Source: Crotophaga sulcirostris (Eukaryota; Chordata; Aves; Cuculiformes; Crotophagidae). From it: a stretch of DNA of 64,000 nt. The stretch is taken from positions 298,555 through 362,554 of the forward strand of contig VYZB01000538.1 of NCBI GenBank assembly GCA_013397455.1. The letters are read 5' to 3'. Below are positions 49,301 through 61,281 of this stretch, piece after piece. Each line of letters begins with the position of its first letter. Positions within the stretch are counted from its first letter, which is position 1. The notes under the pieces were generated by a model. It did no database searches, was not told the origin of the DNA, and saw only the letters and a list, made by a program, of their open reading frames with translations. The position numbers were made by a program, and so were the translations under genes.

Positions 49301-50441
49301 CTGGATCTGGCTGCTTCAGCCATCATTTCACTGTCATAGGAATATCAATTACCTTTTAAAATACAAACCAATGTTTATTCACTGCTAAAGATGAAACATG
49401 ACACGCTTTCCTTGGCCATGCTGATGAGCGCTCTGCTCCCCGGCCCGATCCAAGGGCTCCAGCACTGTCTGCCCATCCCACCAACGTACTGGAGGGGACA
49501 ACAGCACCTTGGCCTCTCTTGCAGGGAAGAGGCCACCCTGGACCCCGTGCTCGCAGCAGCCCTCCACCTTCCTACCTTGTTCCAGCTAGGAACGCCCAGC
49601 ATCTTCCCAGGGATGTGTTTGCAGTGGGGCTCTTCCTTGCCGTGAGCTCAGTCAATGTGGAAGGACGGAAGGAGGAAGGAAACCCAGGAGGGCACGGGGG
49701 GAGACCCTGGAAGGCGGCTCCAGTGCGTTACCCAATTACTTCTATAATGAGAAAAAGAAAGCTAAACCCTTGAAGCAGAGTGCTGGAAATTACCCGTCAT
49801 TTTCAAACTTTTTTTCCTCCTCTGTTATTCAGAATTGTTTTGCTTTTCTGCACTGCCTTGTGTAGGTTGCAGCAACCCCACAGATTCCAGAATGGGAGAT
49901 GATGAGTCACTGTCAAAATGTAGATTTTTTTTTTTTCCCCTTTAGCAATGCTCAGGGAGTGAAGTCCCAGTGACACACGTCGGTCGCCGGCACCTCGCAG
50001 GCTAAATCTGGCAGAAGCTCCCAGCCCACCCCTGGGTGCGAGCGCCTGGGCTGTGCCCATGGCTGCCCCAGTGGGTCCCCCTGGGGATGCCCGACAGCGC
50101 GGAGCTGGGTGCTGCTCCTCAAACTCCGCCAAGCTGTTGGGAATATACAGGGGAGCTCAGTTCTTGCATTGCTGTATATGAGTTGGCGCTGGCCTCAGCG
50201 TCCAGCGGTACCATCACAGCAGAGCCCACCTCTGCCACCTCCTCGTTGTTGCGCTTGCTTCAGTTGCCTTGGGTTTTTTCCACTGTTTTTTTTTTTTAAC
50301 AACAGGAAAAAAATCCTTCAGAAAAGGCATCTCTGTGTAGGTGACTCTGCTCAGCCACTAACCACCACCGCAGTGAGGGGGAGAGGGTGTGAAGTAGGGA
50401 TGGAGCTGGATTGCGCCTGTACCCTGGTGGGAAGTTAGCGT

Positions 50442-50577
50442 GGGGCAATGGGGATGTGCTAGGGGGGAGGTCTTGGTCCTGGGCTGCTGGAGTGATGGGG
50501 ATGTGCTGGGGGAGAAATCTTGGTCCAGGGCTGCCAGGGCAATGGGGATGTGCTGAGGGGAGATCTTGGTCCTGGAG
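50442..50577 (+). repeat. 47-bp minisatellite, nearly three copies
   Basis: 'atggggatgtgct' occurs at 50448, 50495 and 50542, exactly 47 bases apart. Each is followed by 'ggggagatcttggtcctgg'-like sequence. Copies differ by a few substitutions. Confidence 0.95.
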
Positions 50578-53032
50578 AGGAGGATTCATCCTGTTGGCCA
50601 GCTCTGGGGAATCCAGCATCCATCCCAGGGAAGAGAGAGGTGCTGACTGCAGAGTAATGCAGAGCAGGAGGCTTTTTTATACCAACACACAGGTTTTGCC
50701 TCAATTTAGCTGCTCTCCAGTGGAGTTTAAGCAAACAGATGGGTGTGTAAAGCAGTGAAAGCCCATGGGCTGAGGGGTCGCAAAACCAATTTGATAGTGA
50801 GGTCCAGTGCTCACCTGACTCCCTGTGGTTTCCCAGGCTTTGGGAGGAGAATAGACCCCATCCCAAGGTTTATTGTGCTGGGCAGCATCCTTGGCTTGAG
50901 CAGCAATTCCAGTTGGGTCGCTCCGAGCCATGGGTCTGAGGTGTCCAGAGCCATCCTGCCACCCTTACTGGGTGCTTTTCTAAGCTGCTTGTTTTGTCTT
51001 TGAAACCAGGCTATCGAAGGCTTTGCCATGTGGGAGGTGAACAAGATGCTGGGGGATGGCTGGGACCCCGCAGCCCTTCCCGGGGATGTGGGACGGCTCG
51101 ACAGTGCCAGCGCTCCCATGGTGGCCGCTGGTGTCTGCGTGACGGAGACCTGAAACCCCAGAGCTTTGCGATCTCGCACCGGGGACCTTGTGCAAAGAGC
51201 CTCGGGATCCCTCGCACAGTGTGAAGCTGGGGAAGGAGTAGAGATGGATTTCTTTCTGTCTCTCCAAGCATCTGGGAGGTGGGTGGGAGGTAAAAAAAGA
51301 TGAGCCCTGAAGTTTTAATTCCTTGGAGATATTTAGGTATCTTGCTCTTGTTACTCAAGGGACTGCAGAGCCTGAGCATCCCTGAGGATGTGCCGCAGGC
51401 TCATACCTGAGCACTTGCCAGCTTGGCTTGGACTTCTGATTCTCCAACAAATGCAAATTTTCAGAGAACTTAAACCATAATGACCCCACCACCTCCTCCA
51501 AACGGATTTGGTGTGACAAGGGTTCTTTAGGAAAGCCATTACTGTAAACCATAAACTAGGAGATAACTCACTTGAATTCACTGGGAGGTGTGGAGAGCTA
51601 AGGGCTGAAATGTGGCCTTGCCTTGGGACTTCTCCTCCTCCTGAGCCAGCACACATGAGGGGAGAGAGGAATTTCCTTCTCATTTAAAGACAGCATTAGC
51701 TCGTCTTCCTCAGCCTGAGCCTTAGTTTGTGCACTGAGCAGTATCAACCAGAATAGTCCCTGGAAAAGTGTTCCACTGGGTGAAAGTAATGAGATTTTAG
51801 AACCAGAACTAGAGCTCTTTAGTCTTCTGGCTCTCTGGGTTGGGATCAATATTCTTAACTGTATTTCCACCATCAGGAGCTTTGCACTTCCCTTGCTGCT
51901 TCCCTACCTCCCCCAGCTCTCCTAGGGGAAAAGAACTTTGAGAGGAAAAAGACCTGAGATCAAATCAATTAATTGCCTTTGCATTCTCCAATAAATGCAA
52001 TGTAAAGACTGCGTACATTGAAATATAAAAGAACTAAAGCAGCAGCGATGAAACCCTGCTGAAACAAGACCTTTCCTGGTGTGAGGCAGCCTTGGTCCAG
52101 GGGTGGAGGGCAACTCACAGGAGGCTGGTGTTGGTCACATTATTTAACGACAGCTCAAGGATGCTCTGATCTGGTGGGGAGGAGGGGGATCGAAGAATCA
52201 CATGGAGTGCAAGATGAAAGCCAGCCCCATGGGAGGGGAAGGGAAGGGATGCCTTTGCAAAAGCAGTGAATACAAAATCTGTTAGGAGTTCATGTCTTCC
52301 AAATTAAATCCAATGTTACCTAAACTGCAGCAAGCCCGGAGCCCCAGGCAGGGACACCCTGCAGGCACCACACGGATGACGCTCCCATTGCCAGGACAGT
52401 GCTTACAGAGGGAAAAGGCCCTGGAAGATTTGCCAACTGGAAAGGCTCTCCCTGCAGTGCCTGGGGATGCTTGGGGTGGCTCCAGGCTGGTCGCTTGCCA
52501 GAGGGTGGCCCCTGGATTAAAGTGGGACCATTAAATTGAGAGCTTGTGCCGAAGCTGGCGGAGTTGGGGGGGATGCTACTCTGCTACCGGCTGAGGGCTC
52601 TGTGTCAGCTGTGAAGGATGAGGGGGGAGCAGGCAGGAGGTGAGCAGCGCTGGGGATGCTCACACTGACCCTGCCACAGTGCCCCCCCTGGCGCCTCCAG
52701 GGCAGGAGAGCAGTGAGAGGGAGGCTTCCTGCAGGGCTCAGATGGCTCCTTGAACCCTGGCCCTCAGGTCTGGGTGTCTGATCCCAGGGTCTGTTCTCAC
52801 AGCGTGCCGCAGCGGAGCAGAGGGATGTGGGGTGTTCTCGCAGCTCCACGTGCTGCTGCCCACCCCAACGGGTCCATCACAACCCAGCACCGAGATCGGA
52901 GCTGCGTGTCTTCTGCCCCAGCTCTTGGTCAGGCTTCTTGGCTGCTCTCCCAGCACACTGGCTGCTCCTCCAGGCCGTTTGGAAGTGCTTGGGCTGCAAG
53001 GAAGAGCTGGGAGCTGCTCAGTGCTCAGCTAC

Positions 53033-53160
53033 ATCATCCCTCAAGGTGTTTATAAGACAAGTAGGTGAGTTTCTCAGGGATATGGTTTAGTGAGTGGACA
53101 TGTACAGTTGGACTCTATGATCTCAGAGGTCTTTTCCAACCAGATGATTCTGTGATTCTA
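53033..53160 (+). mobile_element. CR1 LINE extreme 3' end
   Basis: Degenerate but aligned in order with the CR1 3' end: 'catccctcaaggtgtttata', 'gggatatggtttagtg', 'ctctatgatctcagaggtct', 'ttccaaccagatgattctgt' and 'gattcta'. About 130 bp. Confidence 0.88.
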
Positions 53161-56100
53161 CATGGTGGAGGTTTTAATCCAGACAGGGCAGGGAATGCAG
53201 TGCCACACTGCCACAGTGGAGCGTTTGAAGGACATGCTCATCCTGGCCCACCGCAAGTGTCTCATCCATGGCCATCAGGGCTCATCCCCAGCTCTCTGGT
53301 TTCCCCTCTTTTCACTCAGGCTCACACCAGCTGATGTTACTCCTCTGTTAGCTGACTTACCAGATTTCAATGTACCAGCTTGTGGGGCTGTGCCTCCCTC
53401 CTTGGGCACAGCAGTGGCGTTTCCCACGGCTGGGGGATCTGAATGCCTGGCTGCTGCCCTGCAGCTCCCTGCTCCTCCTGGCAGCAGCAGCAGCGGGAGG
53501 AGAGCACCAGGGTGGCAGCAGGTTGTGCAGCTGAGGATGCTGCTCCAGGGAAGAGGGGAGGAAAGCGAAACAGGAGGGCCATGTAACATGACAGAGGATT
53601 ATTTTACAGGCGTTGTGGCTGGCACTCATCCACCTGCCACAAACCCTTGTTTCTGTGGCTTCTCGCTGGAGCCTGTTGGCTGGGCACCATCCCTGCCTGT
53701 TTGTGCATCTGGGGGACCCCAGCGTGCATGCTCGCATGGGGAGGCTGAGCTCACTGGGTGCTGTGTGTGCTGGGTGCACCCCACATGTTCTTGAGCAGGA
53801 CCCTGCTGGAGGAGGGAATGTGCAGGTCTGGTTCCTCAGTACAGAAAAAGGCAGAGGGAAAAACTGTCCCATGCCAGGATGGGTGAAGGGAGGCAGTGCC
53901 AGCAGGCCGGGGCTCCCTGGCACAGCCCCCCTTCATGAGCTGCCCTGAACAGAGCTGCCTGCTGACACGTCGGGCTCTGGGCAGGGGAGTGCAGCGATGA
54001 GCTAAGTTGGCTAATCAGGATTCACACTAATAGGGAGAGAAAATTACCCAGATCTACCACAGAGAGAGCTGAGCGGGGCGCTGCCTTTCTGGCGCTCTCC
54101 TGGCCAGTGAATGAATTAAACCCAAGGTGGCGTGAGTCGTGCACGCAGCGCAGAGTGGCATCAGGGGCATGGGCAGCAGCTGGGGAAATCACTGGCAAGC
54201 AGGCTGGAATGTGCTGAAAGCAGCAGCTGCCAGCAGCCCGGCGTGCTTCCCGCCGGCAGGAGTTCTGCCCTTGCTCCTGCAAAGGGAGAGGAACCCGAGC
54301 ACTGGTGCTGAAGGTGGTTGTAGGGGGAGGTAGCAGACCCTGACCAACGTGTTCTAACAGCACAGTGGGGTGATGGAAGGGGGCATGGTGCCACCCAGGC
54401 AAGGTGTAAGCAGAGGCTGAGGCTGTGAGTGCCCGGAGCAAGCGGCTGAGCCTGTACCTGAGCCAGGACAGCATCCCCCTGAGAACCGCCCTGGCCAGCC
54501 CTTGCCAGCTGGTTTCTGTGAGCAGCCAACCCCAGCACCAGGCAGAGCTGGAGCCCCAGGAATGGGGAGCATTGTGTGCCTGAGCTCACAGCTTCAGCCT
54601 CAGCTTTGGCAGGGGTGAGGGATGACACGGAGCAGGCAATCCAGCATCGCCTCTGCCTCAAGTCCTTGCTAAGAAAACATGGGCGGGGAAAGGAGGCTCC
54701 AGAGGTTAAGGGCTCGGACCAAACCTGCTTCCTTTATGCCTGTGATGTTGTAAAGCTGCCTTGACCAGGGCCCAGCTATAAAACCAGGAGAAGGAAGCCC
54801 AGAGTTGCATCTACTGTCACCAGAGATCTGGTGGTCATCACACATCTGGGATGTGTGGGGCACGAGTGTGGGGGCCAAGCCCCCAGCCAGAGCCAGGAGT
54901 GGCCACCCCATCCTTCCAAAGAGCCCTTTCCAGCCGTACCTCCCCGGGGCAGGGCTCAGGGAGCATTTTGGGGGTCAGAGGGGGATTTTGTGATTTAAGC
55001 CTTGTTGTCATATTTGTTTGGAGACTGGGAAATTGTGTGTCAGGTGACTCAGCGGTCACCATGGCGACGAACATCGCTTAATGAACAGAGGGAGTAAAGG
55101 AGCCAAAATAAATGTCAGTGTGAAATAGATGCGATGGAGCTGGGCAGGCAGCAGGGCTGTCCCCTTCCCACATCAGGGTAGCTGCCCTGCTGTGCCCCCT
55201 GGGCTGGGACTCCCTTTGCCATATGGGCGGCAGATTATACTAAGCCACCTGCAGGGTGCAGGGTGAAGGACCGGTGGGCATGCAGCATGGTGAGTCCTGG
55301 CTCAGAATGTGCAGCCTCCAGACCCACTGGGGCTCCTGGGGGTTGTCCTGATCCCCCTGGTACTGGGCAGCTGCAGCCCTACTACCTGCAGGGACCCAAT
55401 GCTCCACATCTGATGCAGCGTCGGAGCAGCCTGCAAATATTAGCGATGCGCTGTGCTTTCCACCTCCTGTGGCTCAGCCAGGGCTGCTCGGTGCTTCCAT
55501 CCACACCAGGAGGGAGTCGGTGCTGAGTCCTGTGGCAGCGATGCTGAGCAGAGGCTCTGCCTCTGCCTAGAGAAGGGGCTGAGGGAAGCAGGGAGATCAC
55601 AGATCCTGGTGGGTCAGAGCAGATGCAACAAAGCTACATGTGGTCTCGGCTGCTGCAGAGGAGGGGAGAGAGGGATGGATGGATGGATGAACAGAGGCAG
55701 GAGCACAGCCCAGGTGAGTGCCACGCCAGAGGTGTGTTTGCATCCAAACAGGGCACCCCATGCACTTGCCTTCTGTTCCAAAGCTTGTCCTCATTCCTCA
55801 TGGTCATGGATTTACCTTAGCCCCCAGGGATTCTGGCTCATCTGGCTGCTGCTCATGGCAGGAGGGTGCTGGCCCTGAGGTTTGGGGGGGCTCAGCTGCA
55901 TGGGGAGCCTTGGCAAACCTCAAAGAGCTGGAGGCCAACGATTTAGTGTTCTCACTCGCACCCTGTGCTGATAGGCTGACGGGGTCTCTAAACTCCTTTC
56001 CCATGGGACACAAAAGGAGAGTTTTCTCTCGCTGATCAGACAGGGAGCCCTGGCCCCACAGCCGTGCCTGGGAGGTGGAGGGAGGTGTTCCTGCACTGTC

Positions 56101-56954
56101 TGGGAGTCGGTGCCATGGGAGAAGCTCTTGTAAGCTCCTGCACACTGTGCAGGCATCCTGGCTGACAGCAGCTCTGCAGCCAGTAAAAGTCTGAGAGGGT
56201 GGATCTATCCTACCAGAGCAGATCAGGGCTCTGGGGCTCTGGGGCAGAGCAAGGACCCAGATGTTTGGAGACCAACTAGTAACAGAAGCCTCAGTGCTGC
56301 CCCAGGAGTGACAGCCCTGTGCTGGGTGAGGCTGGAGATGTGGCCAGGTGCACCTGACCACCTGACTGGTGGTCCCAGTGTGTCCAGGTGCACACCAGCT
56401 CAGCATGTCCTTCTGGGCCCATTGGGGTGCAGGGGTGTTTTGGCACGGTCCCACTCTGGCAGCACATTCCCAAAGGCTGGAGAGCAAAGGGACAAATGTG
56501 GGGGTGATTCTGGGGTGCATGAGGCAGAGCCCTGCTGGCAGATACAGGGAGAAGGTCAGAGGAGGATGTAAACCTGAAAGCTGAGAAGAGGAGGATGGGG
56601 GCTGTGCCACGAAGCTGCCATCCTCCCAGTGCCTCACCAGCCGCGCTCGTGGTGCCCGTTCTGAGCCTCCCCTTTACCCGCAGTTCCCAAAGCAACGGGA
56701 GCAGGCGGTTCTCCCTCAGATGCCGTGTCTCCCGCTTGGATGACAGCTTGCCACCTCCAGAGCTTCATCTCCAGTTTTAATTGATGCCTGTCACGACACT
56801 TAGCTCCCCCAAGCCCATAGCCAGGGTACAGGCTGGCAGCGTACAGCTGTGCGGGACACCGTGTGGTTGGCTTCGCTTGTCTGGAGCCCTGTCCCCTGGC
56901 AGCACCTCCTTTCTGGTCCCATAGGAGAGGGGACAGAGCCAGCATGACCCGACC

Positions 56955-57065
56955 TGACCTGAATGGGGCTTTGAGCACCCTAATGCAGTGGGAGGTGTCC
57001 CTGCCCATGGCAGGGGGTTGGAACTGGATGGTCCCTTCCAACCCAAATGATTCCATGATTCTGTG
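56955..57065 (+). mobile_element. CR1 LINE extreme 3' end
   Basis: About 110 bp: 'gggctttgagcaccctaatg', 'ggaggtgtccctgcccatgg', 'ggttggaactggatggtccc', then 'ccaacccaaatgattccatg' and 'attctgtgatt'. It is close to the subfamily of the copies at 12402 and 28268. Confidence 0.92.
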
Positions 57066-59079
57066 ATTTTATTCTCTGGCACTGCAGAGGAAGCATTGTG
57101 CATACTCTTGCATTAGTGCTTGCTGCTTGCTTTGGAGAAGCTGGCTCTGTGAATCCTGCAGGCAGAAGTGGCTGCTGCCACCCCAGGCCCTGGAGAAGCT
57201 GTGTTCCCATCCAGCACCGTGGCACGAGCTGAGCTCTGAACCATCCCCAGCAGACAGCGAGCGTGGTGTGCCGTGTCTTGGTGGGCTGCCGTGAGGAACA
57301 GGCTCACAGCATCCACAGGAGGTGATGGGCTGCATCCATCACAACAAATCCATAAGTGCAGCTGGGCATAGACAGGGGGTTTTATTATTATTTTGTAATG
57401 CCTTTAATTTCTCTCAGCCTGTACATCAGTAGCACATGGACTAGCATGGTGGGGCTGGCGGGTGGAAGAGCAGAAGAGGCGAGAGCACATTCACAGCCAG
57501 TCCCTTCCCCAGGATGTCCCATAAATGTCCCCCACTGTGGACATCTTACAGCCTGTAACCCAGTCCCCGGGACACCACCTGTCCAAGCCTGCCTTGTCCT
57601 TGTTTTTTTCCTTTCATGGCACAACTGCATGGCTTTGGCATAGGAGAGCACTGAGTCCAAAAGCAAAGAGAGGAGGAAGCCAAAGCAAATAGGCAGGCGA
57701 TGAAAAGCAAAATGCATTTGTTTTGCTTCAGAGGCAGGAGCGGGAGGAAAAAGCCACAAAAAAAAAGAGCCTTTTTTTCCCAAAACGCCAAGTGAGAGGC
57801 CAGCAGATGCCAGAACATCTGCCTCCTTCCTCAGCCTTCCAGGCAACATTGCCGGTGCCCACCATGGTGTGGCTGCTGTCGCCCCCACTCCACAGTTGTG
57901 CTGGGGGCACCCACGAGCAGGAGGGGGATGGTGGTACATGAGGCGGGTGGCACTTAGTCACAGTTATGCATGGGTTGTGCACGCATGTGCTGGGGGACAC
58001 ATGAAATCAGGCTGGAAATCGGGTCCAGACAGGTCATCTCAGCAGCTCTCTGCCCCAGCTGCCGTGTCCCAGGCATGAAGCAGGGCTGAGAAGGGGCAGG
58101 AAAAGGTAAGCAGGCCAGAAGCTCATTGCAATCATTTAAGTGAACTCATCTGTGCCTCCAAAAAAATTGCATCTTGGAAGTTAAGCTGCATCCCAAGTGT
58201 TCCTTTAGCAAACGTGCAGCAGCCTGTGCCCTGCATTTGTGCGTCAGTGCTAAATCAGAACTGCTCCTTGTGCAGCCAGGGGCCGGGGCAGAGCAGCCAA
58301 ACTGGGAGCACTGGGCTGGTGTCTCGGTGCTGCGCAGACCCGGGGCTCTGCTCAAGCAGCCGCTCTGACTCCAGTGCTGCTGTTGTTCCAGCAGGAATTT
58401 GACATGAAAGCAGGTGACTCTGACATCGCAGAGTGAGCCCTGGGCTGCAGCCATGGAGGCTTTCCCTGGTGCATCCCAATAGGGTGGTGCTGGATGCTGC
58501 AGGCCAGGAGGGTTTATTTACAGCTGCATCGATTCTCTGTCAAAACCGATGAGTCGTTTGCTTGGGTGGGTGCTGGGAGCCAGCAAGTGCCTGCTCTGCT
58601 TCTCTTCCCCATCACTGCACCCAAGGAGCAGGGGAAAGCTGGGGTGCAGCCGGGCAGAGGCAGTGCCCGCTGAGCATCACTGAACACCTGGCAGGTCCTC
58701 GCAGCACCGTGCAGCCAGAGAGGGGAGCAGGAGCTGCAGCGGGGAGAGGCTCTGCTCATGGCTGCTGGGGGCTGCTGGGGGAGCAGGGCAGCTTGGGCTT
58801 CTCCCCCAGCTCAGCAGCAATGCTAATGACAGGACTTGGTTTGAGATGCAGACATGCAGCCCCACCAGCAGGGACAAGCAGTGCTTGGAGGATGCAGGAG
58901 CAGCTGAAGACCAAAGCATCCCTGGGGACCAAGGGCAGTGTTTGGGGTCTCTACCAGCCCCATGCCAGGCGATGCCCGAGCAGCTCCTGGGCTGCTGCCG
59001 TGCTGGCCCTGTGCAGCGTGCCTGGCAGCACTCCTGCCTGCAGAGGGGTCTGAAGGTTTCCTGGTTTCTGTCTCCCCAG

Positions 59080-59163
59080 GAACCTTCCGAGGAGTGTGCA
59101 AGAAAATTGACCACTTCCCCGAGGATGCGGATTACGAACAAGACACGGCTGAGTATCTCCTCC
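59080..59163 (+). CDS. CACNG3: CACNG3 exon 2: end of first extracellular loop
   Basis: An 84-nt exon, exactly the length of TARP exon 2, with AG acceptor at 59078-59079 and donor GTGAGT at 59164. It needs one base (g) from exon 1 to complete its first Gly codon, and it ends one base into an Arg codon. It reads (G)[20 protein letters not shown], then DTAEYLL. This is the C-terminal half of the large first extracellular loop, with a conserved Cys in GVCKK. The loop of claudin-fold TARPs contacts the AMPA-receptor ligand-binding domain. TARP gamma-3 (CACNG3) is an auxiliary subunit that promotes surface delivery, synaptic anchoring and slower desensitisation of AMPA receptors; it was first named as a calcium-channel gamma subunit. 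The C-terminal sequence and the PRKCB neighbour favour gamma-3 over gamma-2, -4 and -8. One difference recalled from human is A to T at residue 72. Confidence 0.96.
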
Positions 59164-61140
59164 GTGAGTCTGCTTTCCTCTGTGCATGCTTCTCGGGGAC
59201 TCCTCACCCCACGCTGGGCTGGCACCCCCTTCCCCATTCCCATAGCTTCACCCAGAAGATCCCTTCACCGCTGGCACGAGGCTGACGGGCCCGAGCATCC
59301 CAGGCTCCCTGTGCAGCAGCAGTGACCCTTCAGGTTCCCTAAGCATGGCCACACTGTCTCCATGTCTAGCCCCAAGCTTGTCAGGGTGTGAGGGCCACTG
59401 GGGACCGGGACCCTGCAGGTCACCGGCATGGCACCATGGGGGTGCAGTGTTCATGCCAGTCTCCCTGTTCCTCCAGTCTCTGCACCCAGGCTGGATTTGC
59501 TGGGAGAGCATGATGAGTGTTTGCCATGCATTCTGCCAGCAGCAGCCAGGCACGGGGAGATGGAGTGACAACAGTGCTAGTGGCTCTCCTGACAAACATG
59601 GGGCTCTTCTGGCTCGGGGGCTGGCAGAGACCTGTGGGGTTTTGGCACTGGTGATGTGACGCTGAGATGCACCTGGCCCTGCAGAGGAGAGGCAATGTGT
59701 CCCACACTGGGCGGAGGCACAGGAGCAAGTGCTGGGACACCCAGGCACAGGCTGACAGATGCCAGACTCAAGAGATGTACACCCTGACATGCACACCTGC
59801 ATGGATGTGCACCACCTGACACATCAGCAAACACACGTGGGTGTGACCACCTGTGTTGCCTACACTGTAAAAGGTCCATTTGAACACCCAAAAATAACCA
59901 AGAACATGAAGCAGCAGGGACCTGTGGCAGCCTTGGAGGTGCTGGCATCACTGGGCTCTGAGCTGCTGGGACTGGGAGGAATCCCTGAGGACAAAGTCCC
60001 CCCCAGCACCCGTACTGCTCGACCCCAGCCCCTGCCTGATGCAGCTGCAGCTCATCCAGATGTTGCTCCAAACTCCCCATTTTCCAGCTCTGCAGGGAGC
60101 CATCAGCTCTGCTCACCCATCTAAGAGGGGAATGCGTCTAATGGAATAGGTTTGCAATTTTAGTAGATTAGCATTTAAGTTCTTCTCCCACCCCCTCCCG
60201 CATTTAAAATAATAAGTCTATTTTAAAGACCCCGGAATGGCATTTTAATGGGGCTTCTCTGCATCTCTGTTCTTTTAATAAAGGCCCTAATAGAGGGATG
60301 AGAGCCCAAACCAAGGCACAATGTATTTTCAGTGTAGCAGGTAGTGATTTGCTGCATTAATTACTCTTTACTGTCATTTTGGAAGCTGAACTTCTGATAG
60401 GCCAAGTAGAAAAGACCCTTCTTTGTGTAGTTCTCAATCATTGACTCCTGAGCGTGCAGAGATGGGCCCTGCCAGAGCTCATTCCCTTGGGGATGGAGCT
60501 CAGTGCCGGGGTCACAACTTTCCACATGGTGGGATTGGGATCTTGGGCTTCTTGTTCATTTTGACAGTGCTCATCCCCTGCATCAGAAAATGACTTTTTG
60601 TTGAACTTCAGGTATGTGAATTTGCAACTTTTTGCCTTTCTAAGCAGCCAGGGTAGTTTGGGGACTCAAGGGACGGATTTCTGACCCTTGTGGCTGGCAG
60701 TGAGGCTCCTCCTCTTGCCAGGCTGATGGGATCTGGGGGTTCTGCAGTCACTGGGCTCCCATCTGTAGCCTAAACCCATGGGTAGTGTGTTTGCTAAGGG
60801 GAAGGGACATCGCTGCTGCTGACTGTGTGACAAGACTGGGAGAAATAATTCCTTGAAATAGCCTTGGTGGAAAAAAAAGTAAATTCAGTGTTTAATCTGG
60901 TTTTGTGATGGGAAGCCTGAATCACGGAGTTTGCAGGGCTGATTCTGGGAACACAGCAGCTCAGGGAGAAGCAGAGGATGCATAGAGGGGTCTGGTGCTG
61001 GGTCTCCCCAGTGCCTTGTTGGCAGCATCCCAGCATGGCTTTGCAGCAGATCTTCCCGGGTGCTGCCACGGGAGGTGCCGTTGGCCCCCACTGCAGGAGC
61101 GATGCTGGGAGCCAACCCTGCCCCTCTCCCTGTCCCGCAG
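59164..61140 (+). other. CACNG3: CACNG3 intron 2
   Basis: A 1,977-bp intron with GTGAGT donor and 'ctgtcccgcag' acceptor. The first kilobase is GC-rich unique sequence. The part at about 60,130-60,400 is AT-rich, with TTTAAAAT/TTTAATGG-type words, and is a candidate conserved non-coding element. No repeats were recognised. Confidence 0.9.
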
Positions 61141-61281
61141 GTGCGGTGAGAGCATCCAGCATCTTCCCCATCCTCAGCGTGGGCCTGCTCTTCTTCGGGG
61201 GCCTCTGTGTGGCAGCCAGCGAGTTCTACAAGAGCAAACACAACGTCATTCTCAGCGCTGGCATCTTCTTCGTTTCTGCAG
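61141..61281 (+). CDS. CACNG3: CACNG3 exon 3: transmembrane segments 2 and 3
   Basis: A 141-nt exon, the canonical TARP exon 3 length, phase 1 at both ends, donor GTAGGA at 61282. It encodes (R)[16 protein letters not shown], then [20 protein letters not shown] and [10 protein letters not shown], residues about 99-145 of 315. TM2 spans about residues 103-124, a short basic cytoplasmic loop (YKSKH) follows, and TM3 starts at about 131. These are two of the four helices of the claudin-like (PMP22/EMP/claudin superfamily) fold; TARP helices line the AMPA-receptor transmembrane domain. Differences recalled from human are conservative: V to I and T to G in TM2, and HRSR to YKSK in the loop. Splicing from exon 2 and to exon 4 keeps the frame. 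Confidence 0.96.

Larger units (their letters stand above)
31951..59079 (+). other. CACNG3: Presumed CACNG3 intron 1
   Basis: About 27 kb with no recognisable exon on either strand, ending in the acceptor 'tctccccag' at 59071-59079. If exon 1 lies in the gap, all of this is intron 1; the long first intron fits the gene family. Contents by position: CpG-containing unique block 33,460-33,740; possible degraded old repeat 34,985-35,870; minisatellite 39956-40133; AT microsatellite 42172-42212; TACGG-rich repeat 42508-42645; TG/TA microsatellite 45236-45267; CR1 copies at 45995-46340, 53033-53160 and 56955-57065; AT-rich blocks 32,270-32,360, 46,930-47,180 and 49,200-49,300; minisatellite 50442-50577. 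The rest is unique-looking non-coding sequence. Confidence 0.65.

Noticed and set aside
55804..56637. 277-codon minus-strand open frame
   Set aside because: Proline/serine-rich composition with no recognisable domain, inside the presumed CACNG3 intron 1. Treated as a chance frame.
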